From positions 1 through 18,932 of the forward strand of contig CABTZX010000031.1 of NCBI GenBank assembly GCA_902489445.1: a stretch of 18,932 nt of DNA, read 5' to 3'. Origin of the DNA: an uncultured Bacteroidales bacterium (lineage in GTDB: Bacteria; Bacteroidota; Bacteroidia; Bacteroidales; Porphyromonadaceae). The position numbers and the translations under genes were made by a program. How positions within the stretch are numbered: the stretch's first letter is position 1; the number at the start of each line of letters is the position of its first letter. Shown piece after piece: positions 6,454 through 12,844 of this stretch. The notes under the pieces were generated by a model, which was given only the letters and a program-made list of their open reading frames with translations, had not been told where the DNA came from and searched no databases.

Positions 6454-7236
6454 CTAAACGTTCCCTTTTGTCCGGTTATTGCGTTTAATTAGTTCCTCGG
6501 CAAGCTCCAAGTGGTTTACCGCGCCTTTGCTTTCCACATCGTAAAGAATGGCGGGTAGCCCGTGCGACGGCGCTTCGCTCAGCTTTACGTTGCGCTGAAT
6601 AACCGTATCGAACACCAATTCGCGGAAGTGGCTTTTCACTTCGTCGTAGATCTGGCGGGCAAGGCGCAGGCGGTTATCGTACATGGTCATCAAAAAGCCC
6701 TCAATTTCCAGCTTAGGGTTCAATTTGCTTTTGATAATGCGTATGGTGGAAAGTAGCTTGCTAATGCCCTCCAGAGCGAAGAATTCGCACTGAACGGGGA
6801 TCAGTACCGAATCGGCGGCTACGAGCGAATTGACCGTAATCAACCCCAGTGAGGGCGAACAATCGATTAGTATGTAGTCGTAGAGCGGTTTAAGCGGATG
6901 AAGCACACGCTTCATAATGCTTTCGCGAGCCTCCATTTCCAGCATTTCGATCTCGGCGCCCACCAAGTCGATATGACTGGGAATCAGATCCAACCCCTCA
7001 ATTTTGGTGTGACAAATAGTCTGTTGGGCATCCGCTTCGTTGATGAGCGCCTCGTAGATGGTCAGTTTGCCCTCTTCGGGCGATACCCCCAAGCCACTGG
7101 TTGCATTTGCTTGCGGATCGGCATCCACCACCAGCACCTTTTTCTCCAAAGTGGCGAGCGAAGCCGCCAAGTTAATGGTGGTAGTTGTTTTGCCTACGCC
7201 GCCTTTTTGGTTTGCCAATGCGATTATTTTACCCAT
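6454..7236 (-). CDS. parA: Chromosome-partitioning ATPase ParA (Soj)
   Basis: Walker-type MinD/ParA ATPase that binds nucleoid DNA in the ATP state and drives ParB-parS segregation. From the ATG at 7236 it has 260 residues: deviant Walker A KGGVGKTT (11-18, signature lysine K11), the DADPQANAT box (38-46), the Walker B-like IDCSPSLG, and the C-terminal FDTVIQRNVKLSEAPSHG typical of chromosomal ParA. The frame stays open to a TTG at 7260, but that codon lies inside a candidate -7 element (7258-7265), so it would be at or before the transcription start; ATG 7236 is preferred. First gene of the operon with parB, DUF5683 and the lytic transglycosylase; a 22-bp x 4 array lies 124 bases upstream. 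Confidence 0.95.
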   Translation of the reverse strand: MGKIIALANQKGGVGKTTTTINLAASLATLEKKVLVVDADPQANATSGLGVSPEEGKLTIYEALINEADAQQTICHTKIEGLDLIPSHIDLVGAEIEMLEMEARESIMKRVLHPLKPLYDYILIDCSPSLGLITVNSLVAADSVLIPVQCEFFALEGISKLLSTIRIIKSKLNPKLEIEGFLMTMYDNRLRLARQIYDEVKSHFRELVFDTVIQRNVKLSEAPSHGLPAILYDVESKGAVNHLELAEELIKRNNRTKGNV

Positions 7237-7257
7237 ACTCTCTGTCCTTTCCGGGGA

Positions 7258-7265
7258 CAAAATTA
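7258..7265 (-). promoter_or_regulatory. Candidate -7 element (TAATTTTG) of the parA operon
   Basis: Minus strand reads TAATTTTG, an exact TAnnTTTG match, 21 bases upstream of the parA ATG. The same octamer occurs before parE at 10250-10257. No good TTG is seen at -33 here. It supports the downstream parA start. Confidence 0.4.
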
Positions 7266-7359
7266 CGCATAAATATCATAGTGGGCTTACCTGTTGATAA
7301 CTCAGCGCCTGCGCATCGCATCCCCACGCAGGTCAAAACGGCACGGATACCCACGAATA

Positions 7360-7447
7360 AAAGGTACGTACCTTTCGATCGAAACATCTATACCTCTCGA
7401 CCGAAACATCTATACCTTTCAATCAAAACATCTATACCTTTTTATGA
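7360..7447. repeat. 22-bp x 4 palindromic array R2
   Basis: Four 22-base units start at 7360, 7382, 7404 and 7426. The first has the perfect palindrome GAAAGGTACGTACCTTTC shifted by one base at the left end; the other three begin AAACATCTATACC, the reverse complement of the GGTATAGATGTTT form seen in array R4. A decayed partial fifth unit (GAAGGTACAGACG) follows. It lies in the 290-base gap between the small membrane gene and parA, upstream of the parA operon. Confidence 0.9.
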
Positions 7448-7514
7448 GAAGGTACAGACGGATCAACCGATGAAAAGAGAGGCGTGAGCTACTAAGAGCA
7501 GCCCCTTGCCCCCG

Positions 7515-7543
7515 ATTGCCCCCGCCAACGCGGGGAAAGCAAT
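7515..7543 (-). terminator. Strong GC-rich hairpin after the small membrane protein gene
   Basis: ATTGC (7515-7519) and CCCCGC (7520-7525) pair with GCGGGG (7530-7535) and GCAAT (7539-7543), with loop CAAC and an AAA bulge: 11 base pairs. It begins 7 bases beyond the stop codon of the small gene. There is no U-run after it on the minus strand, so it may be a terminator needing other factors or a 3'-protecting hairpin. Confidence 0.45.
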
Positions 7544-7550
7544 CCTCCTT

Positions 7551-7730
7551 TTATACGCCGTGTTCGTTACGGCGATTAAACACTACGTGCAGAATAAACC
7601 CAATGATTACCAGCAAGATGCCGATATATAGGGTTGTATTGGTTGTGCTGTGCATAAAGCCGGGAATGGCGAGTACCAACACGCCTACCAGCAACACGAT
7701 GGAACCTAAGTACGTAAGAAGCTTTTTCAT
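7551..7730 (-). CDS. Small two-helix membrane protein, unknown function
   Basis: A 59-residue protein from ATG 7730: MKKLLTYLGSIVLLVGVLVL begins a first membrane helix (about 5-24) with a short loop AIPGFMHSTTNTT, then a second helix YIGILLVIIGFILHVVF (about 37-53) and a basic tail RRNEHG. The frame is open to a TTG at 7766, but ATG 7730 is preceded by AAGGAGA at a suitable distance, one of the clearer Shine-Dalgarno sequences in the window. The positive C-terminus and KK at the N-terminus suggest both ends are in the cytoplasm. It stands alone after coaD, with a strong hairpin right after its stop. I do not recognise a named family. Confidence 0.65.
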   Translation of the reverse strand: MKKLLTYLGSIVLLVGVLVLAIPGFMHSTTNTTLYIGILLVIIGFILHVVFNRRNEHGV

Positions 7731-7828
7731 ATCGTTGTTCTCCTTTTCTGTTCTTTTCTGGTACAAAGAAACAAAATATTCCTCACTTATGCGTTGTTTG
7801 CCCTAAGCGAGGGGCTTTGCGCACGTTC

Positions 7829-8302
7829 CTATAGCTCAAAGCCGGGGGGTAGCATGGCGGTTACATCGTGACCGTAACTAATAAGCTCGCGTATGGAGCC
7901 GCTACTGATGTGCGATAGGTTCTGTTTGGTAAAGAGTAGTACCGTATCCACGCCGCTCAGCTGATGGTTTATATCGGCAAGGGTGCGTTCGTACTCGTAA
8001 TCTACGCCGCTGCGGATGCCCCTCACTAATGCGGATGCCTTGTATTGCGCTACCAAATCCGCCGTGAGTCCGCTATAGGTAACCACTTCGATGCGCGGAT
8101 CCTCCTTGTAGTAGGAACTGATTTGGCGGTAACGTACCTGAGCGGAAAACATCGGCTTTTTGGTTCCGTTCACGCCGATGGCAATTACCACTTTGTCAAA
8201 TAGCTTGAGCGTGCGCTCCACAATATCGTTATGCCCGATTGTAAAGGGATCGAAACTCCCGGCAAACAGAGCTATTCGCTCTTCCCTTTCGTCGTTATTC
8301 AT
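7829..8302 (-). CDS. coaD: Phosphopantetheine adenylyltransferase
   Basis: Transfers AMP from ATP to 4'-phosphopantetheine to give dephospho-CoA, the penultimate step of CoA synthesis. From ATG 8302 the protein has 157 residues, the usual size. Nucleotidyltransferase motifs: AGSFDPFTIGH (14-24) with the TxGH signature, RGIRSGVDYEYE (94-105), and HISSGSIRE (131-139), the ISSTxVRE equivalent. The frame is open to a TTG at 8392 inside parE, but the extra 30 residues are translated parE antiframe and are not family-like. The ATG overlaps the end of parE by 8 bases, so the two are coupled. Confidence 0.95.
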   Translation of the reverse strand: MNNDEREERIALFAGSFDPFTIGHNDIVERTLKLFDKVVIAIGVNGTKKPMFSAQVRYRQISSYYKEDPRIEVVTYSGLTADLVAQYKASALVRGIRSGVDYEYERTLADINHQLSGVDTVLLFTKQNLSHISSGSIRELISYGHDVTAMLPPGFEL

Positions 8303-10244
8303 CCTCTTCCACCAAGTTATCGATGATAAAATCCTGCCGTTCGGGCGTATTTTTACCCATATAGAATTCCAGCAGGCGTTGCGGCTCGTCAATTCGGCGC
8401 ATAGATACTTGGCGCAACCGTATGTTTTCCTCTGAAATGAGGTCCCTAAACTCGTCCGCCGATATTTCCCCTAACCCTTTGAATCGGGTCACCTGTGCCG
8501 AGGCACCGATCTGCTTCATCGCCAGTTGCTTTTCTTCCTCCGAATAGCAGTAGAAGGTGTGTTCGGGAGCTTCCTCCGCTTCGCCCCCTTTAGCCCGCTT
8601 TTTGAGCTGCTTTTTGCGTATGTTTTCCACCTCGTGACGGGGTAACGAAACGCGGAAGAGCGGTGTTTCCAAAATGAACAGATGCCCGCGGCGGATCAAT
8701 TCCGGGAAGAATTGCAGGAAAAAGGTTATCATCAGCAGGCGGATATGCATCCCGTCGTCATCCGCATCGGTAGCAATAATCACCCTATTGTAGCGTAGTC
8801 CCTCCAAGCCTTCTTCAATATTTAGCGCGGCTTGCAGGAGGTTAAACTCCTCATTCTCATAGACAACCTTTTTGGTTTGCCCAAAAGTGTTGAGCGGTTT
8901 GCCCCTAAGGCTGAACACAGCTTGGTAGCCCGGATCGCGTGCCGTAGTGATGGAGCCGCTCGCCGAATTACCCTCCGTAATGAAAATGGAGGTTCGTTCC
9001 GGCTCTTTTGCCTTGCCGTCGTTAAAATGGTGACTACAATCCCGCAGCTTTTTATTATGCAGCGTGCTCTTTTTGGAGCGTTCTCGCGCCAATTTGGTCA
9101 CCCCCGCCATCGCCTTACGTTCGCGTTCGCTGGATTGCACTTTGCCTAAAATCACCTCGGCGGTCTCGGCATTCATGTGCAAATAGTCGTCCAATTGTGC
9201 TTTCAGGAAGTCGCCAACAAAGCGTTGTATGGTAGTTCCGTACAGAGGCTCATCCTTGTATTGCGGCTCGTCGGGCACCATATCTTTGCTGCCCAGCTTC
9301 GTTTTGGTTTGGCTCTCAAAGGTAGGTTCAATCACCTTTAGGCTGATGGCAGCCGCCATACCGCTACGTATATCCGCATAATCGAAGTTTTTGCCGAAAA
9401 ACTCCTTGATCACGCGCGCCACCGCTTCCCGGAATGCGCTCAAATGAGTACCGCCCTGCGTGGTATTCTGCCCATTGACAAAACTGTAGAACTCTTCGCC
9501 GTACTGATCCACATGGGTGATGGCAACCTCGATGTCGGTACCTTTCAGATGGATGATCGGATAGAGCGGCTCACGCGTCAGATCTTCCGAAAGCAAGTCC
9601 TGCAGCCCGTTGTCGCTATGTAGGCGATGTTCCTTGTATACGATGGTTAGCCCCGCGTTGAGGAAGCAATAGTTCCGCAGCATCGCCAGCACGAAATCAT
9701 CCCGATATCGATACTGCCTAAAGAGCTGATCGTCAGGCGTGAAGTAGACGGCAGTACCCTGTTTTTCGGTAGTGGGAATTATTTCGCCCTCTTTGAGTAG
9801 TTTGGCGCGGCTGTACTCCACGCATTTTTCCTGACCTTCGCGGTGGCTGATGACCTTAAAACTGCTGCTGAGCGCGTTTACCGCCTTAAGTCCGACGCCG
9901 TTCAAGCCTACCGATTTTTTAAAAGCTTGGGAATCGATCTTGGCTCCGGTATTCATTTTGCTCACCGCATCGGTTAGTTTTCCCAAAGGAATCCCTCGTC
10001 CGTAATCGCGTACCGATACGGCTCCCTCCTCGGTAATATTAATTTCGATGGTCGACCCCTGCCCCATTACGTACTCATCCACGGCATTGTCGATCACCTC
10101 TTTTAGCAATACATAAATACCATCGTCCGGAGAAGTGCCATCGCCTAACTTGCCGATGTACATTCCCGGGCGACGCCTTATATGCTCATCCCACGATAGT
10201 GTGGAGATATCCTCTTCAGTATATTCTGCCGGACGTTCGTTCAT
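8295..10244 (-). CDS. parE: DNA topoisomerase IV subunit B
   Basis: ATPase subunit of the type IIA topoisomerase that decatenates sister chromosomes. 649 residues. GHKL ATPase domain with HIRRRPGMYIG (21-31), KEVIDNAVDEY (48-58, general base E49 and Mg ligand N53), DYGRGIPLG (80-88) and GLNGVGLKAVNALS (113-126); transducer domain around 225-400; TOPRIM domain with FITEGNSASGS (421-431, acidic E424), LRGKPLNTFG and the ATDADDDG metal site (491-498); C-terminal tail with FKGLGEISADEF. The PDDGIYVLLKEV segment and overall length are those of Bacteroidetes ParE rather than GyrB, but ParC is not in the window to confirm. Promoter-like elements sit just upstream and coaD overlaps its end. Confidence 0.93.
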   Translation of the reverse strand: MNERPAEYTEEDISTLSWDEHIRRRPGMYIGKLGDGTSPDDGIYVLLKEVIDNAVDEYVMGQGSTIEINITEEGAVSVRDYGRGIPLGKLTDAVSKMNTGAKIDSQAFKKSVGLNGVGLKAVNALSSSFKVISHREGQEKCVEYSRAKLLKEGEIIPTTEKQGTAVYFTPDDQLFRQYRYRDDFVLAMLRNYCFLNAGLTIVYKEHRLHSDNGLQDLLSEDLTREPLYPIIHLKGTDIEVAITHVDQYGEEFYSFVNGQNTTQGGTHLSAFREAVARVIKEFFGKNFDYADIRSGMAAAISLKVIEPTFESQTKTKLGSKDMVPDEPQYKDEPLYGTTIQRFVGDFLKAQLDDYLHMNAETAEVILGKVQSSERERKAMAGVTKLARERSKKSTLHNKKLRDCSHHFNDGKAKEPERTSIFITEGNSASGSITTARDPGYQAVFSLRGKPLNTFGQTKKVVYENEEFNLLQAALNIEEGLEGLRYNRVIIATDADDDGMHIRLLMITFFLQFFPELIRRGHLFILETPLFRVSLPRHEVENIRKKQLKKRAKGGEAEEAPEHTFYCYSEEEKQLAMKQIGASAQVTRFKGLGEISADEFRDLISEENIRLRQVSMRRIDEPQRLLEFYMGKNTPERQDFIIDNLVEEDE

Positions 10245-10249
10245 CCCTG

Positions 10250-10279
10250 CAAAATTAGGAATTTTAGGCGAATAGCCAA
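10250..10279 (-). promoter_or_regulatory. Candidate Bacteroidetes promoter of parE-coaD
   Basis: Minus strand has TTG (10279-10277), a 19-base gap, then TAATTTTG (10257-10250). This fits the -33 TTG / -7 TAnnTTTG pattern of the primary Bacteroidetes sigma factor. Because the -7 box is only 5 bases from the parE ATG, the transcript would have almost no leader. Confidence 0.5.
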
Positions 10280-10359
10280 CCTTATTTTAGTCGGAGGGAA
10301 GCAAGAGTTACTCTTTATCGGGCAGAGGTAGCGAAACAGCCCCTCATAACCCATTCCCA

Positions 10360-10447
10360 AAAGGTATATAGGTTTCGAGCGAAACGTATATACCTATTGA
10401 ACGAAAGGTATATACCTATCGTGTGAAAGGTATATACCTATTGTCGG
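10360..10447. repeat. 22-bp x 4 palindromic array R3
   Basis: Four 22-base units start at 10360, 10382, 10404 and 10426. The last two share the 12-base palindrome AGGTATATACCT; linkers are AGCG, AACG, TGTG and TCGG. The array ends 10 bases before the stop codon of the surface lipoprotein gene, so it partly fills the 212-base gap between that operon and parE. Confidence 0.9.
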
Positions 10448-10456
10448 AGCGCGAGC

Positions 10457-11686
10457 TTACCGCTTGGGGATATGAAGGTCGGCGGCGCCGAGTACTTCGG
10501 TAGAGGTTTCGCCAATGGGGCCGCACACCTGCTGCAATCCACTGACTACCTTTATAAAATCGATGCGGTCCAGCGTCACTTTGTTCCCTTGGGCATCTAC
10601 CGCCCAATCGATATCCAAGCGGGCATCCTCACTGCTGTTGGGGTAGTTATCCACATAGCCGAAGGCAAAGTTGGGAAGCGTGTATATGCCGTTACGCTCA
10701 ATAGCGTTGTTCGGCAGGCGCGTACCGCTCAGCACATAGCTATCCTCCTTAATCCACAGCGGATAGTAGGCTTGTGCGTGATACTTGTTTTTGGGAATAT
10801 AACCCGTTTGCCCTTGATTATCCTCCCAACGGATATAGCGGGCGCTATCGGCACTTGTGGCCGGCTCGGCAGTGGGACGGAAATAGGTAACCCGATAGTT
10901 GTGAATAGTTTGCGGATTGTTCTGTTCACTTCCCGCCAATTCGAACCACTCATCATCATCGGGAATGCCGTTTCCGTTGCTGTCCTTTGCCACCCACACG
11001 CAGCCCGGCTCGGCGTCGTTAGCACCGGGATTGTTGTACAGGGAGCGTGCGTTGCCGAAAATGACAAAGTCCTTTCCGGCTCGGTTCACCACGGGATGAT
11101 CAAAAGCAAATACTAAGCTGCCGCCAAACGCGCCTAACGATATGAGGGTAGTTGTCTTGCCGGTGAATGCCGCTTCGGCACGTGCCCGCAGCTCCTCTTC
11201 GCTGTTTGAGGCGGTTGCCTCGGGTAATACGTTGACAAACTGCCCCGGCGCCGGACGGAACGAAAGCACGCGCACCGGATTACGCCTATAAGGCGTTTTT
11301 TCGTCAATTACCTCCAAGGTGATTTCGTTGCGTGCCTCTTTGCCGTTTTGACGCGCCGTAATGGCGAGCCGGTAGCTGCCTTTATCGCGAGCGAAGAATA
11401 GATACGAAGGCAAATTGCCCAATTCTTCCGCTTTCCCGTTCGGATCGGTCAGCGTCCACGTTACTGATTCAAAGCTCCCTTTGGGGGTAAGCTGCAGCGT
11501 TTGCAGCCATTCGACGGAATAACGCTGTGCCAAACCCAAATCAACCTGATCGGCTTTTGGCGGCGCGGGTGGCGTGGGCTCCGGCGTGGGTTGGGGGCCT
11601 TCGGGCTTACAGCTCACTAAAAGGGTATAAGCAAAGCACGCCGCAAGAGCGACGTGCTTCATAATTTGTGTTCGTTTGTATTTCAT
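10457..11686 (-). CDS. Surface lipoprotein with PKD-like domain, third gene of TonB/BtuG-like operon
   Basis: A 409-residue exported lipoprotein; lipobox LLVSC with the acylated cysteine at 26 (18 if the second Met, at 11662, is the start). A proline-rich linker (30-44) leads to a PKD/Ig-like domain at about 48-128 (YSVEWLQTLQLTPKGSFESV onward). The middle has DSNGNGIPDDDE (235-246), which looks like a calcium-binding thrombospondin type-3-like loop. The C-terminus (DRIDFIKVVSGLQQVCGPIG and then ETSTEVLGAADLHIP) is familiar from Bacteroidetes 'cell surface proteins' found beside DUF5074 proteins and TonB receptors. It starts 21 bases after the beta-propeller gene. Likely an outer-surface ligand-binding or receptor-associated protein; its ligand cannot be read from the sequence. 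Confidence 0.75.
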   Translation of the reverse strand: MKYKRTQIMKHVALAACFAYTLLVSCKPEGPQPTPEPTPPAPPKADQVDLGLAQRYSVEWLQTLQLTPKGSFESVTWTLTDPNGKAEELGNLPSYLFFARDKGSYRLAITARQNGKEARNEITLEVIDEKTPYRRNPVRVLSFRPAPGQFVNVLPEATASNSEEELRARAEAAFTGKTTTLISLGAFGGSLVFAFDHPVVNRAGKDFVIFGNARSLYNNPGANDAEPGCVWVAKDSNGNGIPDDDEWFELAGSEQNNPQTIHNYRVTYFRPTAEPATSADSARYIRWEDNQGQTGYIPKNKYHAQAYYPLWIKEDSYVLSGTRLPNNAIERNGIYTLPNFAFGYVDNYPNSSEDARLDIDWAVDAQGNKVTLDRIDFIKVVSGLQQVCGPIGETSTEVLGAADLHIPKR

Positions 11687-11707
11687 AGTTCTACTGCTAA
11701 ACGATAC

Positions 11708-12844
11708 TTATCGTTTGGGCAGGAAGGCGAAGTGCGCCGGAATGAAGCCTGCGGTTACTTCCCAAAGGAGCTCGCCTTTTTGCGAGAAAGTATAGAGCTT
11801 GCCCTGAGCAACGTAGTTGTCGGCATCGGTTACATAGATATCTCCGGTTTTCGGATGGATAGCAAGCCCGTACGGAGCCTTGATTTTGGCAACATATTCG
11901 GCAGGAATGAAGTTTTCGGCTTCCTTCTGACGCGTTTGCGTATTAATCACGCCGTACTGATAGGTCATAGCCTTTGCTTCGTTGTTCCATGTAGAAGAAA
12001 TGTAATACAGCTTGTTGCCGTAAATAGCCATATTGCTGCATCCCACCGGTACGGGAATCACTTCTTCCTGAGGGGTAAGTACATACAGGCTTGAGGATAT
12101 GTCTGCATAGTTACCGCGCGAGGAAATCCAAATGTTGTTCGCTCCGTCCAAAAGCATCTTATCAAGGTTTACCGCTACATCAATCTTCTTTTCTTCCTTA
12201 AAAGTAGCGAGGTTGATTACGGAAACCGTCTTGTCGTAGTTGGGAGTCATATAGCCTCCTGAGTTGGCTACATAGAGCTTTCCGTCGCGAATGACCATCT
12301 GTTCGGGCTGATAACCCACTTCGATTTCGCCGCTGATCTGTAGGCTTGCCGTATCAATACGGTAGATTTTGCCGAGTGCTTCCTTTTTGCCCATTTCGGC
12401 TTGGCTATAGCTCGATATGTACACATACTTGCCGTTGCCCATTGCATAGCGACCGTTGGGGATATCTACCTTACCGATGCGCGTAGCGCCATAGGCGTTA
12501 ACCACTTCTACCTTATGCGATTGATTCAATACGATGTACAGTTTGGAGCCGTACACAAGCAAATCGTTGCCCACATCGCCTAATTCTTTCACCTGATAGG
12601 GGTTACGATCCGAGTAGATATCGTGGATGTATACACCCTTTTGGAAGCAGAGAAAGTCCAAGGAACTCTTGTTCTGCCCCATCGGACCTTCGTTCAGTAC
12701 GTACACCCCTCCGAAGGCATCGTTCGGGCGTTCTGCTACTACAATCTTTTCATAGGAATCCGGTAGCTTCGGTTCTTCCTTCTTACACGCCGTAAAGCCT
12801 ATTGCGAGGGCTAAAACGGGGATTAAATAACGATAATTCTTCAT
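11708..12844 (-). CDS. DUF5074/YncE-type beta-propeller surface lipoprotein, BtuG-like
   Basis: A 378-residue lipoprotein: signal MKNYRYLIPVLALAIGFTAC with the lipidated cysteine at 20. The body is a seven-bladed beta-propeller in outline, since about seven short strands of the same type recur: YVLNEG, LYIVLNQSHK, YVYISSYS, LYVANSGG, IWISSRGN, LYYISSTW and IYVTDADN. The end (TAGFIPAHFAFLPKR) is typical of DUF5074 proteins. BtuG proteins of Bacteroides, which sit on BtuB and capture cobalamin at very high affinity, have this architecture and the same position next to a TonB receptor. Its ATG overlaps the receptor stop (ATGA), so it is translated with it. A corrinoid ligand is my inference; no binding residue can be confirmed by eye. 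Confidence 0.8.
   Translation of the reverse strand: MKNYRYLIPVLALAIGFTACKKEEPKLPDSYEKIVVAERPNDAFGGVYVLNEGPMGQNKSSLDFLCFQKGVYIHDIYSDRNPYQVKELGDVGNDLLVYGSKLYIVLNQSHKVEVVNAYGATRIGKVDIPNGRYAMGNGKYVYISSYSQAEMGKKEALGKIYRIDTASLQISGEIEVGYQPEQMVIRDGKLYVANSGGYMTPNYDKTVSVINLATFKEEKKIDVAVNLDKMLLDGANNIWISSRGNYADISSSLYVLTPQEEVIPVPVGCSNMAIYGNKLYYISSTWNNEAKAMTYQYGVINTQTRQKEAENFIPAEYVAKIKAPYGLAIHPKTGDIYVTDADNYVAQGKLYTFSQKGELLWEVTAGFIPAHFAFLPKR

Noticed and set aside
7258..7260. TTG start for parA, and TTG starts for coaD (8392), the small membrane gene (7766) and the permease (17764)
   Set aside because: In each case an ATG a little downstream matches the family start better, and for parA the TTG falls inside the candidate -7 box.
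7360..7447. parS cluster for ParB
   Set aside because: The palindromes lack the GTTTCACGTGAAAC-type core of known parS sites, and the same arrays occur far from parAB. Binding by ParB is untested.
10472..11116. Long plus-strand ORF of 214 codons
   Set aside because: It lies antisense to the surface lipoprotein gene, has no domain I recognise and mirrors its codon pattern. Same reasoning for the plus-strand ORFs at 14957-15682, 2446-2868 and 2873-3346.
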